64,000 nt of DNA from Azoarcus sp. DN11. Lineage in GTDB: Bacteria > Pseudomonadota > Gammaproteobacteria > Burkholderiales > Rhodocyclaceae. Positions within the stretch are counted from its first letter, which is position 1. Each line of letters starts with the position of its first letter. A program made the position numbers and the translations under genes. The notes beneath the pieces were generated by a model. The model was not told the DNA's origin, did not search any database, and saw only the letters and a list, made by a program, of their open reading frames with translations. Below are positions 54,524 through 63,706 of this stretch, in pieces. The stretch spans positions 2,356,001 to 2,420,000 of the forward strand of contig NZ_CP021731.1 of the NCBI RefSeq assembly GCF_003628555.1, in the 5' to 3' direction.

Positions 54524-56077
54524 ATGATCGAAAATCCGACCCGACCCATTCGTAGCGGTGGACGCGAGGCGCGGCGCGCAATGCGCATGGCCCCCCGCTC
54601 CTCGATGCTGCCTGCATTGGAGCGCAATCTGCCGTATTGCGAGCCGATGGACCCCGACCAGATTGCGCGGATCGACAACGCCTCGATGGCGATCCTTGAA
54701 GACGTCGGCGTCGTCTTCCGCGACGAGATTGCCCTCGAGGACTGGCGCAAGGCCGGCGCGGACGTGCGCGGCGAGCGCGTGCACCTGGACCGCGGCCTGG
54801 TGCGCGAACTGATTTCGACGATTCCGTCGACCTGGACCTACCGCGCGCGCAATATCGAAAGAAGTCTCCCCTTCGGCGGCAAGCATTCGATCTTCGTGCC
54901 GATGACCGGCGCGCCCTTCCTGCGCGATCTCGACGACGTGCGGCGGCTGCCGACGCTTGCCGACCTCAACATGTTCCACAAGCTCGCGCACCTGTCGCCG
55001 GCCCTGCATTCGACCGCGCACGTCATCGTCGAGCCGATGGACGTGAAGGTCAGCCATCGCCATCTCCACATCACGTACTCGTCGATGAAACACTCCGACA
55101 AGACCTTCATGGGGATGACCACCTCCGGCAGGAATGCCGAGGACGTGCTGGCGATGTGCGACATCCTCTTCGGCGCCGACGTGCTCGAGGAGACCCCGGT
55201 CGTGACGGGCAACTGCAACGGGAATTCGCCGCTGGTGTGGGACGAGACGATGCTGTCGGCGATGCGTGCCTTCTGCAAGCGCAAGCAGCCCGTGCTGTGT
55301 TCGCCCTTCGTGCTCGGCGGCGCGAACACGCCGGCGTCGGTCGCGCCCGCCGTCGCCCAGCTCAACGCCGAGGCCCTGTCGGGCCTCGCCTACACGCAGG
55401 TGATCCGCACGGGCGCACCGGCGGTGTACGGTCATTACCTCTCCACGGTGTCGATGAAGTCGGGCGCGCCGATGGCCGGCACGCCGGAGATCAGCCTGAT
55501 GAACTACATGATCGGGCAGATGGCGCGCTTCTATGACGTTCCCTGGCGCAGCTCCAATACGCTCGGCGGGGCGAAGACCTTCGACGCCCAGGCGGGCTAC
55601 GAGAGCGCGATGACCATGAATTCGGTTCTCCACGCCGGCACCAATTACATCTGGCATTCGGCCGGCTGGAACGAGGCCGGGATGCATTGCTCGGTGGCGA
55701 AGTTCGTCGTCGATGCCGAGATGTGCGCCATGGGCTATCGCATGGCCGAAGGGGTGCGCTGGGACGATTTCGACGAGGCCATGCAGGCGGTCCGCGATGT
55801 CGGCCCCGGCGGCCACTATCTCGGCCACGCGCACACGCTGGCGAATTTCGAACGCGCCTTTTTCATGCCGAAATTGTTCGATAACAATTCGATCGAGCAA
55901 TGGCAGGCGGACGGCTCGCAGGAGATCACCGCGCGCGCGCTCGAATACGCCAGGAAAATCCTGGGCGAATACGAGGAACCGAAACTCGACGAAGCCACGG
56001 ACGAAGCCTTGCGCGATTTCATCGCTCGGCGCGAACGGGAAATCCCCGCCGCCGATGCCGTCAATACCGAATACTGA
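54524..56077 (+). CDS. MttB-family (trimethylamine methyltransferase-like) protein, non-pyrrolysine, copy 2
   Basis: 517 aa from ATG 54524 (GGAG upstream; the upstream open frame is not used). Same superfamily as the gene at 20515-22077: shared TGAPFLRDLDDVRRLPT region, FDAQAGYESAM, HSAGWNEAGMHCSVAKFVVDAE and RDVGPGGHYLGHAHTLANFERAFF. No internal stop, hence no pyrrolysine. A distinct paralogue with different central residues, so it may act on another quaternary or tertiary amine. No corrinoid protein is adjacent. Followed by a terminator. Confidence 0.85.
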   Translation: MIENPTRPIRSGGREARRAMRMAPRSSMLPALERNLPYCEPMDPDQIARIDNASMAILEDVGVVFRDEIALEDWRKAGADVRGERVHLDRGLVRELISTIPSTWTYRARNIERSLPFGGKHSIFVPMTGAPFLRDLDDVRRLPTLADLNMFHKLAHLSPALHSTAHVIVEPMDVKVSHRHLHITYSSMKHSDKTFMGMTTSGRNAEDVLAMCDILFGADVLEETPVVTGNCNGNSPLVWDETMLSAMRAFCKRKQPVLCSPFVLGGANTPASVAPAVAQLNAEALSGLAYTQVIRTGAPAVYGHYLSTVSMKSGAPMAGTPEISLMNYMIGQMARFYDVPWRSSNTLGGAKTFDAQAGYESAMTMNSVLHAGTNYIWHSAGWNEAGMHCSVAKFVVDAEMCAMGYRMAEGVRWDDFDEAMQAVRDVGPGGHYLGHAHTLANFERAFFMPKLFDNNSIEQWQADGSQEITARALEYARKILGEYEEPKLDEATDEALRDFIARREREIPAADAVNTEY

Positions 56078-56103
56078 TCCCTTCTTCCTCCTCTCCGGAT
56101 TGG

Positions 56104-56129
56104 CCGCTGCAATTGCAGCGGTTCTTTTT
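56104..56129 (+). terminator. Intrinsic terminator after MttB copy 2
   Basis: CCGCTGC (56104-56110), short loop, GCAGCGG (56115-56121), then TTCTTTTT. It follows the stop by 27 bases. Confidence 0.85.
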
Positions 56130-56152
56130 GGCTTCCGATTCTCGAGCGGGCG

Positions 56153-56192
56153 CAAAAAAATATCGCCCCGGCATCCCTTCGGACCCGGGGCG
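56153..56192 (-). terminator. Intrinsic terminator after porin 2
   Basis: On the minus strand, CGCCCCGG / CCGGGGCG (plus 56185-56192 and 56164-56171) is followed by TATTTTTTT. It lies 23 bases after the porin stop. Confidence 0.85.
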
Positions 56193-56214
56193 CACTTGCA
56201 GGTCGAACTGCGGA

Positions 56215-57405
56215 TCAGAAGTAGTAGCCGATATTCGCGTAGAACGCCTTCTTCCACTTGTCCTCGCCGCCGGCCGCGGCACCGTTCACGAAATCGCCGG
56301 TGTAGGGATCGTTCTTGCCCCAGCGCAACTCGGTGTAGATGAACAGGGGGCCCGCGGTGAAGTGGGCGCCGAGGTTGACGCGTTGGGAGTCCTTGAAGGT
56401 GGACTTGTCCTTCGCGACGACGCTGTAGTTCAGGTAGGGCGTGATGTTGCTGACGGGGCCGAAGGTCCAGGGTAGGGCGTAGTTCACCTCGGCGGAATAG
56501 AAGTCGGCTTTCGACGCCACGTTGAAGGAGCCGTCATAGGCGCCGAAGGTCACGGTGTCGTTCCCCGTTGCCGACGGATTGCGTGGCGACATGTCCTGGC
56601 GGCCGAGTTCGGCGAGTATGCCGAGTGCGCCGAACTTGCCACCGTAGTGCAGCGCGTAGGCCTTGCGCGTGCCGTCGCCACCGGTGTCGTCGTTGTGCAG
56701 GGTCGAGCGCAGCGCGGAGACACCCACCTCGGAACTCGACTCGGCGCCATGCTCGAAGGTGTATGCCACCCGGCCGACGAACAGGTTGCGCTCCTTGTTG
56801 TTGCTGCCGCCGGTCACGTAGCTGTCGGCTTTCACGACGTTCACGGAGTAGCGGTTCGAGTCGCGCGACGTGCCGGCCCAGTTGCCGCCGTCCTGGGGGT
56901 AGAAGCCGAGTTGCACGTCGAGCGCGCCGAACTTTTGCTGAATCTTGGCCCCCAGGTCGTGTACGTCTTCGATGCCGATGACGTTGACGAGGCTCTGGTA
57001 GAAAGTGCTGCTGACATAAGGCAGGAGGCCGAAGGGCACCTGGTTGATACCCGCGACGACGCGGGTGTCCTGGTTGAGCTTGTAGCCCACCCAGGCCCAC
57101 GCGGGGAAATTGATGCGGCCGACATCCTTCGTGTAATCGTACGGGAAGGCGCTGCCGTAGAAGCGGTACTGCGCCGACCCGAAAAAGGTGGACGAGTCGT
57201 AATTGACGTCGATCCGGAAGGTGTCGAAGCTCAGCTTGCTGACTTTGTCGCCGTAATCGCGATAGTCGTAGCGCGCGCGCAGCGCACCGCCGATCTTGAG
57301 TTGGCCGTCGCCTTCGTCGGCGTGTGCGGGCGCGTAGGCCGATGCGATCAAGAGCCCCGCAAGTGCAGCGGGGAGCGCCGCCCTGCGGAACGGTGAGTGG
57401 CTCAT
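56215..57405 (-). CDS. Outer-membrane porin, copy 2 (next to MttB copy 2)
   Basis: 396 aa with signal peptide (AALPAALAGLLIASAYAPAHA, cleavage near AHA-DEG). Beta-barrel pattern ending FYANIGYYF. Related to the porin at 22311-23534 but more acidic in the first loops. AAGGAGA precedes the ATG. It converges on MttB copy 2 with terminators for each. The MttB-porin-GlxA association is thus repeated twice in the window. Confidence 0.78.
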   Translation of the reverse strand: MSHSPFRRAALPAALAGLLIASAYAPAHADEGDGQLKIGGALRARYDYRDYGDKVSKLSFDTFRIDVNYDSSTFFGSAQYRFYGSAFPYDYTKDVGRINFPAWAWVGYKLNQDTRVVAGINQVPFGLLPYVSSTFYQSLVNVIGIEDVHDLGAKIQQKFGALDVQLGFYPQDGGNWAGTSRDSNRYSVNVVKADSYVTGGSNNKERNLFVGRVAYTFEHGAESSSEVGVSALRSTLHNDDTGGDGTRKAYALHYGGKFGALGILAELGRQDMSPRNPSATGNDTVTFGAYDGSFNVASKADFYSAEVNYALPWTFGPVSNITPYLNYSVVAKDKSTFKDSQRVNLGAHFTAGPLFIYTELRWGKNDPYTGDFVNGAAAGGEDKWKKAFYANIGYYF

Positions 57406-57714
57406 TTTATTGTCTCCTTGTGGACTGGTGCGGGTGTGGACATGCAGGGGATGGCAAAAACAGCCCGCAGCGGGCCGCGAACGCGGCGACGCGCGGATAT
57501 CCGCTCTTTGGCGGTTAATTGCAACAAATCTTAGAATTTGGCTGCAGCGGAGAATGTGGCGCAGCGGACTTCAAATGTCCTGATTTGGACGTGCCAAGGA
57601 CACCGCTGCGCGGGCGATCAATCCGGCGATTTGGAGGGTGAGCGCCGAATGGGGCCGAGTCGGATCGGCGGGCGAGGGCGTCGAAGTCGGCGAGGGCTCG
57701 CCGACGGGAAGGAA
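57406..57714. other. Intergenic region between LysR and porin 2
   Basis: 309 bases with no gene; both flanking genes run leftward, so the porin promoter lies here. An inverted GTCC-N6-GGAC occurs near 57577. No terminator for the LysR gene was identified. Confidence 0.4.
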
Positions 57715-58695
57715 TCAGACGTTCGCCTGAATGCCGCTTTGATCCAGGAACCAGTCCCGGAAGCGGATCATGGCGCAATCGTCCGCCTTGTCCTCGCGGT
57801 AGGACAGGTAATGGTGAGTCTCTTCCAGCACCACTTCCTCTTCGACCGGCCTGACCAGCAGCCCCCGTTCGACCAGCGGTCCGACCAGATGATCCCAGCC
57901 GAGGGCGACCCCCTGGTCATTGAGCACCATCTGAACGAGGAGGTTGTAATCGTTGGCGTTGAAGTAGTGGGGACCGCGGCGCACGCGGTCTTCCATGTCG
58001 AGGTGGTGAATGGCGAACCAGATCCCCCAATCGACGTGCTCGGCGACCTGCGAGCGCCCGTAGGGGCTCAGGTTGAGCAGTACGCCATCCCTCAGCCCCT
58101 CCAGGGTCCGGATGTCCGGATGCGCCTCAAGATAGCGCGGCGTGCATACCGGATAGATGCGGTCATGGAACAGCGGCACGCTGATGTAGCCCGGCCTTAC
58201 GCGTGACATCTTCGTGATGAAAATATCGGGATGGATGCCCGGTTCCATCGAGAGAAAATTCTGGGTGGTGACCAGATTGAGATCGGTGTCCGGGTTCGCG
58301 CTGAAGAAGCTCGGCAGGCGATGCGCCATCCACAGCGCCGAGAAAGCCGGCGAACAGCACAGGGTCAGGCTGCGCCGCGGCCGCGCAGCCCGGCCCTCGT
58401 CTTCGCGGATCCGGTCCGCCGCTTGCGCGATGTTGATGAACGACAATTGCGCGGCGTCGAAAAAGAGGGACCCGGCGGTGGTGAGTTCGACCGAACGCCC
58501 GACGCGCTTGAAGAGGGCTGTGCCGAGGTGATCCTCGAGTTCGCGGATCTGGCGGCTGACGGCCGCCTGAGTCACGCAGAGCGTCTCCGCGGCCCGGGTG
58601 AAGCTCTGGTATCGCGCGGCGGCAACGAAACACTTCACTGCCCGCAGCGAGGGCATCTTGAGGAGTGTCTGATCGGGGTCGGCAGGCTTACTCAT
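57715..58695 (-). CDS. LysR-family regulator (GcvA-like)
   Basis: 326 aa. N-terminal HTH (LRAVKCFVAAARYQSFTRAAETLCVTQAAVSRQIRELEDHLG) and a C-terminal periplasmic-binding-like effector domain. GcvA-like layout with LPSFFSANPDTDLNL and GVALGWDHLVGPLVERGLLVRP. Divergent from the second Rieske oxygenase gene. A palindrome ATAAC-N5-GTTAT overlaps its start (58694-58708), suggesting autorepression. Confidence 0.9.
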   Translation of the reverse strand: MSKPADPDQTLLKMPSLRAVKCFVAAARYQSFTRAAETLCVTQAAVSRQIRELEDHLGTALFKRVGRSVELTTAGSLFFDAAQLSFINIAQAADRIREDEGRAARPRRSLTLCCSPAFSALWMAHRLPSFFSANPDTDLNLVTTQNFLSMEPGIHPDIFITKMSRVRPGYISVPLFHDRIYPVCTPRYLEAHPDIRTLEGLRDGVLLNLSPYGRSQVAEHVDWGIWFAIHHLDMEDRVRRGPHYFNANDYNLLVQMVLNDQGVALGWDHLVGPLVERGLLVRPVEEEVVLEETHHYLSYREDKADDCAMIRFRDWFLDQSGIQANV

Positions 58696-58708
58696 AACTC
58701 AAGGTTAT
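58694..58708. promoter_or_regulatory. LysR-type palindrome at the LysR start codon
   Basis: ATAAC-TCAAG-GTTAT, a T-N11-A-type site, overlapping the LysR start at 58693-58695. Good candidate for an autoregulatory LysR box shared with the divergent Rieske gene. Confidence 0.55.
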
Positions 58709-58881
58709 CAGTTTTTTTCAGAAAAAGTCGATTGTGCCTTCAGGCGCGGCGTAACTAGACTTCGACCAATACAAAAACAAGCAGCAGGACCGAAATCAAC
58801 GCAATCGGATCGCTCTGCGAGCAGTCGGATTCCGGCTGATACCCCGGCCGGAACTGACAAAGTCAGGGCGAACCGCCCCAC

Positions 58882-58889
58882 AGGAGGAG
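58882..58889 (+). promoter_or_regulatory. Ribosome binding site that fixes a GTG start
   Basis: AGGAGGAG ends at 58889, nine bases before a GTG at 58899. A TTG at 58890 is in frame but too close to the site to be used. Confidence 0.75.
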
Positions 58890-58898
58890 TTGTCAAAA

Positions 58899-60110
58899 GT
58901 GAGCAATCAAACCAAGACCATCGCTTTTCTGCAGCAGCGCAAGGCGCGTCATGGCCTTCCGGGCGAGCTTTACAGCGATGCGGATGCATATCGCGAAGAC
59001 CTGGCCCAGATTTGGCACAAGGAATGGATCTTTGCGGGGCACGCATTCGAGATCGAAAAGCCGGGGCAATATATCACCCTTCAGATCGGGGATTATCCGA
59101 TCGCCGTAGTGCGGGGGGCAGACGGCGAAATTCGCGCCTTCCATAACGCCTGCCGTCATCGCGGATCCAGGGTTTGCGGCGAGGCGCGCGGCAAGGCGGC
59201 CAAACTGGTTTGCCCGTACCACAAATGGACGTTCGACCTGGATGGCAAATTGCTGTTTGCCGGAAACATGGGCAGCAATTTCGATAAACAGCAGTACGGC
59301 TTGAAGCCCGCGCATTGTGCGGTCGTGGAAAGCTACATTTATGTTTGCGTAGCGGAAACGGCTCCCGATTTCGAGAACTTCCGCAAGGCCGTCACGCCCT
59401 TTATTGCTCCTCACGGCCTGGATAACTGCAAGATCGCACACGAGGTCAGCATCGTCGAGAAGGGCAACTGGAAGCTGGTGTTCGAAAACAATCGCGAGTG
59501 CTATCACTGCGAGGGGTCCCACCCGGAATTACTGAATTCCTACGTCGAGAACCTCTCGGTGGCTGGCATCGCAAGCGGGGAGGAGCCCGAGCTTGCCGCT
59601 TTCTGGGACCGTTGCGAAGCGGGAGGCCTTCCGAGCCGGCTCGTGATGGCCGAGAACGGCCAGTTCCGCATGACCCGCATTCCGCTTGCGCCGAATGCCG
59701 CCAGTTACACGATGGATGGAAGGCCGGCGGTGTCGCGCCGCCTCGATCGGAGTGGCGTGGAGAACATCGGCGCGCTGCTCTATTTCAACTACCCCTCGAC
59801 CTGGAACCATTTCCTCGGCGATCACGCGTTGAGCTTTCGCGTCCTGCCGATGGGCCCGAACGAAACCCTGCTGACCACCAAGTGGCTGGTGCACAAGGAT
59901 GCCGAGGCGGGGGTCGATTACGACATCGACCACCTGACCCGCGTGTGGAAAGCGACGAACGACCAGGACCGCAGGCTCGTCGAGGGGACGCAGGCGGGCG
60001 TGAGCTCTCCCGCTTACGTACCGGGCCCCTATTCGGACACCGCCGAGAACGGTCCCTGCCAGTTCGACGACTGGTATTGCGACACGATGCGCCGCAAGCT
60101 GAACGTTTGA
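58899..60110 (+). CDS. Second Rieske non-heme iron oxygenase, GbcA-like
   Basis: 403 aa from GTG 58899. Rieske motif C85-R-H87 ... C105-P-Y-H108, the same spacing as GbcA, and catalytic-domain motif ENNRECYHCEGSHPEL. C-terminal NDQDRRLVEGTQAGV matches GbcA. A quaternary or tertiary amine is therefore likely, such as a betaine other than glycine betaine (stachydrine, carnitine-derived or similar). No reductase gene is adjacent, so it may borrow GbcB or another ferredoxin reductase. A divergent LysR regulator and a downstream betaine-type transporter surround it. Confidence 0.85.
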   Translation: MSNQTKTIAFLQQRKARHGLPGELYSDADAYREDLAQIWHKEWIFAGHAFEIEKPGQYITLQIGDYPIAVVRGADGEIRAFHNACRHRGSRVCGEARGKAAKLVCPYHKWTFDLDGKLLFAGNMGSNFDKQQYGLKPAHCAVVESYIYVCVAETAPDFENFRKAVTPFIAPHGLDNCKIAHEVSIVEKGNWKLVFENNRECYHCEGSHPELLNSYVENLSVAGIASGEEPELAAFWDRCEAGGLPSRLVMAENGQFRMTRIPLAPNAASYTMDGRPAVSRRLDRSGVENIGALLYFNYPSTWNHFLGDHALSFRVLPMGPNETLLTTKWLVHKDAEAGVDYDIDHLTRVWKATNDQDRRLVEGTQAGVSSPAYVPGPYSDTAENGPCQFDDWYCDTMRRKLNV

Positions 60111-60296
60111 TCCTTCCCGCGGGGCCTGTGGTTGTCGGCCCCTTCGGCGGATGCCAGAGGACGCCCGTCGCAGTTTTCCGGATCAGTTCGGATCGCGCGT
60201 GCATCGGTTGCCAGTAGGCATAAGGCGTTCTGATCGATTGATTACCGTGGGTTATCGAATACCCGAAGAATACATCGTTGGACGTAGCCCCCCGGG

Positions 60297-60313
60297 GCCT
60301 ATAACTTATAGGC
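60297..60313. promoter_or_regulatory. Perfect 17-base palindrome upstream of second ProV
   Basis: GCCTATAA-C-TTATAGGC, 59 bases before the ATPase start. It could be an operator or part of a divergent promoter; no regulator is assigned. Confidence 0.6.
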
Positions 60314-60371
60314 AGACAAGAGGAGACGCTTCGGCGAATCTTTCCGGATATAAAAGGAGACGAGGTGGCAA

Positions 60372-61532
60372 ATGGATAGGGACGACGACATCCTTGTGGT
60401 GAAGAACATCTTCAAGGTCTTCGGCGACCGGCCACAGGAGGCGCTGAAGATGCTGGAGAAAGGTGCCGACAAGGACGAAATTTTCAAGAAGACGGGGCAG
60501 GTGATCGGTGTTTTCGATGCCACTTTCTCCGTCAAGCGGGGCGAGATTTTCGTCATCATGGGCCTTTCCGGATCGGGCAAGTCGACGATGGTGCGGCTGT
60601 TCAATCGCCTGATCGAACCGACCTCGGGCAGCATCTATCTCAACGGCAAGGAAATCACCGGGCTCAATGACAAGCAGCTGCTCGATGTGCGGCGCAAGGA
60701 AATGAGTATGGTGTTCCAGTCCTTCGCGCTGATGCCGCACATGACGGTGCTGGAAAACGCCGCGTTCGGCCTCGAGATCTCGGGCGTCGGCGAGAAGGAG
60801 CGCAATCGCCGGGCGCGCGAAGCACTGGCGCAGGTCGGGCTGGCGGCGCACGAATACAGCTACCCCCATCAGCTGTCGGGCGGCATGCAGCAGCGCGTGG
60901 GACTGGCGCGCGCGCTGGCCAACGACCCCAGCATCCTGCTGATGGACGAAGCGTTCTCGGCCCTCGATCCGTTGATCCGTACCGAGATGCAGGACGAGTT
61001 GATCCGCCTCCAGGCCGAGCACCAGCGCACCATCATCTTCATCTCTCACGACCTCGACGAAGCGATCCGCATCGGACACCGGATCGCGATCATGGAGGGC
61101 GGGCGCATCGTCCAGGTCGGTACGCCGCAGGAAATCCTCAACAACCCGGCCGATGCCTACGTGGAGAACTTCTTCAGGAACGTCGATTCGTCAAAGGTTC
61201 TCAGGGCGGGCGACGTGGCGCGCTTCGAAGCGGAGAGCGTGGTCCGGCAGACGAACGGCGCGACGCCCGGGGCGCCGGCGATTCCCTATGCGTTCATCGT
61301 CGACAACGACGGGCGCTTCCTGGGTCTTCTCGACAATTGCGCGGGCAGCGGCGACGGGCCGCGCAAGCTGGCGCCGAAGGATCTGAGCGTCGCCTCATTC
61401 GATACGCCGTTGCACGATGTCCTGGGACTCGTTGCATCCGTGCCGTATCCGCTCCCCGTCGTGACGCGGGAAGGAGCCTTGCACGGCACGATCTCCAAGG
61501 AGTCGCTGCTGAAATCGCTCAGCCGTCACTGA
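60372..61532 (+). CDS. Betaine-type ABC transporter ATPase, copy 2 (ProV-like)
   Basis: 386 aa. Same layout as the first ProV: NIFKVFGDRP, insert GADKDEIFKKTG, Walker A GLSGSGKST, signature LSGGMQQR, Walker B LLMDEAFSALDP, H-loop SHDLD. The C-terminal half has CBS-like repeats (DVLGLVASVPYPLPVV). GGAGACGAGGTGG lies just upstream of the ATG. Genes for permease and substrate-binding protein follow in order. Confidence 0.92.
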   Translation: MDRDDDILVVKNIFKVFGDRPQEALKMLEKGADKDEIFKKTGQVIGVFDATFSVKRGEIFVIMGLSGSGKSTMVRLFNRLIEPTSGSIYLNGKEITGLNDKQLLDVRRKEMSMVFQSFALMPHMTVLENAAFGLEISGVGEKERNRRAREALAQVGLAAHEYSYPHQLSGGMQQRVGLARALANDPSILLMDEAFSALDPLIRTEMQDELIRLQAEHQRTIIFISHDLDEAIRIGHRIAIMEGGRIVQVGTPQEILNNPADAYVENFFRNVDSSKVLRAGDVARFEAESVVRQTNGATPGAPAIPYAFIVDNDGRFLGLLDNCAGSGDGPRKLAPKDLSVASFDTPLHDVLGLVASVPYPLPVVTREGALHGTISKESLLKSLSRH

Positions 61533-61569
61533 GCCGTCGGTAAATCACTACAGATAGCAGGCAGGCAAG

Positions 61570-62532
61570 ATGTCGGAATTTAATCTACTTGATCCGTTCC
61601 AGACCCTCCAGATCCCTCTCGGCGATTGGGTGGAGGCGAGTCTGAATTACGTCGTCCAGAATTTCCGTGACGTGTTTCGAGCGGTACGCTGGCCCATCGA
61701 CCAGGTGCTGAACGGCATGGAAGGTTTGCTCCAGTCGGTGCCCCCCACCATCGGCATCCTCCTGGGGTCCCTGCTCGGCTGGCAGATCGCCGGACGGCGC
61801 ATGGGCATCCTCTGTGCGGTCACCCTCTTTTTCCTGGGCCTGATCGGCGTGTGGTCGGAATCCATGACCACCTTGGCGCTGGTGCTGACCTCCGTTTTTT
61901 TCTGCGGGTTGTTCGGCGTGCCGCTGGGCATCCTGTGCGCGCGCTATGAACGGTTGGAAAAATTCATCCGGCCGGTGCTTGATGCGATGCAGACGCTGCC
62001 GGCCTTCGTCTACCTGGTGCCGGTCGTGATGCTTTTCGGCATCGGCGACGTGCCGGGTGTGCTGGTGACGATCGTGTTCGCGCTGCCGCCGCTGGTACGG
62101 CTGACCAACCTCGGCATCCGCCAGGTTCCCGTCGACAAGATCGAGGCGGCGCGCGCCTTCGGCTGCACGCCGTGGCAGATGCTGACCCGGGTGCAATTGC
62201 CGCTGGCCACGCAGACGATGATGGCGGGCCTGAACCAGACCCTGATGCTGTCGTTGTCGATGGTGGTGATCGCCTCGATGATTTCGGTCGGTGGCCTCGG
62301 GCAGATGGTGCTGCGCGGTATCGGCCGCCTGGACATGGGCCTGGCCACCGTCGGCGGCGTCGGCCTGGTGCTGCTGGCGATCTTCCTCGACCGCCTCACG
62401 CAGGCAATGGGCGAGCGCGGCGGATCCGACGACAGGATGCTGCGCTGGTACCAGAAGGGCCCCGTCGGCCTCGGCTTGCGGCTCATCCGCCCGAACCACG
62501 CCAAACCCGGCCCCGTCCGGCACGCGCTGTAA
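61570..62532 (+). CDS. Betaine-type ABC transporter permease, copy 2 (ProW-like)
   Basis: 320 aa, about seven hydrophobic helices (MGILCAVTLFFLGLIGVW, MTTLALVLTSVFFCGLFGVPLGIL, VLDAMQTLPAFVYLVPVVMLFG). Coupling loop DKIEAARAFGCTPWQMLTRVQLPLATQTMMAG. A longer N-terminus than the first ProW (~30 residues). Confidence 0.9.
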   Translation: MSEFNLLDPFQTLQIPLGDWVEASLNYVVQNFRDVFRAVRWPIDQVLNGMEGLLQSVPPTIGILLGSLLGWQIAGRRMGILCAVTLFFLGLIGVWSESMTTLALVLTSVFFCGLFGVPLGILCARYERLEKFIRPVLDAMQTLPAFVYLVPVVMLFGIGDVPGVLVTIVFALPPLVRLTNLGIRQVPVDKIEAARAFGCTPWQMLTRVQLPLATQTMMAGLNQTLMLSLSMVVIASMISVGGLGQMVLRGIGRLDMGLATVGGVGLVLLAIFLDRLTQAMGERGGSDDRMLRWYQKGPVGLGLRLIRPNHAKPGPVRHAL

Positions 62533-62574
62533 TTCACTCCCGCTGCACAACCAAAAAAGAGAGGTTAGGAGACT

Positions 62575-63597
62575 ATGTTGTTCGATGCCGGTAACCTGAT
62601 TCAGAAGTTGGCTCGTGCCCTGACGGTCGCAGCCGTCACCTTGTTGCCGCTCCATGCGATGGCGGCCACGCCCGACAAGCCGGGGCAGGGCAAGAGCGTC
62701 ACGCCGATCTTCCCGCCGATCGCGGAGGAGCGTTTCCGCGGCGAGGTCGCCATGATCGGCCTGCGGGAACTCGGCTACACGGTGAAGGACCCCAAGGAAA
62801 CCGAATATCCGACGATGATGGTGGCCCTGTCGCAGGGTGACGCGGACTTCACCGTCCACCTGTGGGAAAAGCTGCACGACAAGTTTTACCAGAAGGTCGG
62901 CGGCGACAGCACCCTGGTTAAAGTGGGGAACGTGATCCCCGGTGTGGTGCAGGGCTACCTGATCGACAAGAAGACCGCCGACGCCTACGGCATCAAGTCC
63001 CTTGCCGACCTGAAGGATCCGAAAATCGCCAAGCTGTTCGACACCAACGGTGACGGCAAGGCGGATCTGACCGGCTGCAACCCCGGCTGGGGTTGCGAAC
63101 TGGTGATCGACCATCACCTGAAGGCCTACGGGCTGGAACGCACGGTGAGCCACAACCGCGGTTCCTACTTCGCCCTGATGGCCGACACCATCACCCGTTA
63201 CAAACAGGGACAGCCGATCCTCTACTTCACCTGGGCGCCGCAGTGGATTTCGGGCGTGCTGGTCCCGGGCAAGGACGTGGTGTGGCTCGAGGTGCCGCGC
63301 ACGGACCTGCCGGGCGGGGATAACAGCGTCAACACGATGGTGGATGGCAAGAACCTCGGCTTTGCGGTCGACACCATCAAGGCTGTCCTCAACAAGGATT
63401 TCGCCAGGAAGAACCCCCCCGCCCGCGAGTTCCTCGCACATGTGCAGATCAGTGCCGCCGACGAAAGTGCGCAGAACCTCAAGATGCTGAACGGCGAGAA
63501 GACCGCCGATGACGTTCGCCGCCATGCGGCCGATTGGGTGAAGCAGCACCGCGCTCAATTCGACGAGTGGCTGGCCCTGGCGCGCGCCGCCAAGTAA
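62575..63597 (+). CDS. Betaine-type ABC transporter substrate-binding protein, copy 2 (OpuAC/ProX)
   Basis: 340 aa with a signal peptide (LARALTVAAVTLLPLHAMA, cleavage near AMA-ATP). OpuAC domain with HLWEKLHDKFY, GCNPGWGCE and TWAPQWISGV, whose Trp residues suit an aromatic cage. Longer than the first ProX with an extra loop DTNGDGKADL, a calcium-loop-like DxNxDGxxD. GGAG precedes the start. A hairpin GGTGCCCGC-GTC-GCGGGCACC (63626-63646) separates it from the next gene. Confidence 0.88.
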   Translation: MLFDAGNLIQKLARALTVAAVTLLPLHAMAATPDKPGQGKSVTPIFPPIAEERFRGEVAMIGLRELGYTVKDPKETEYPTMMVALSQGDADFTVHLWEKLHDKFYQKVGGDSTLVKVGNVIPGVVQGYLIDKKTADAYGIKSLADLKDPKIAKLFDTNGDGKADLTGCNPGWGCELVIDHHLKAYGLERTVSHNRGSYFALMADTITRYKQGQPILYFTWAPQWISGVLVPGKDVVWLEVPRTDLPGGDNSVNTMVDGKNLGFAVDTIKAVLNKDFARKNPPAREFLAHVQISAADESAQNLKMLNGEKTADDVRRHAADWVKQHRAQFDEWLALARAAK

Positions 63598-63625
63598 GCA
63601 ATCCCTATCCCCAGTGGCGTGTAGG

Positions 63626-63646
63626 GGTGCCCGCGTCGCGGGCACC
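63626..63646. terminator. Hairpin between substrate-binding and MmgE/PrpD genes
   Basis: Nine-base-pair stem with loop GTC. No T-tract directly follows, so it may attenuate or simply protect the mRNA rather than fully terminate. Confidence 0.45.
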
Positions 63647-63706
63647 TCCGGCCCTTCGCATGCCCATTTTTCGTGTCTGGCCGCCCGGCCAGGGGTGAGA
63701 GATCCA

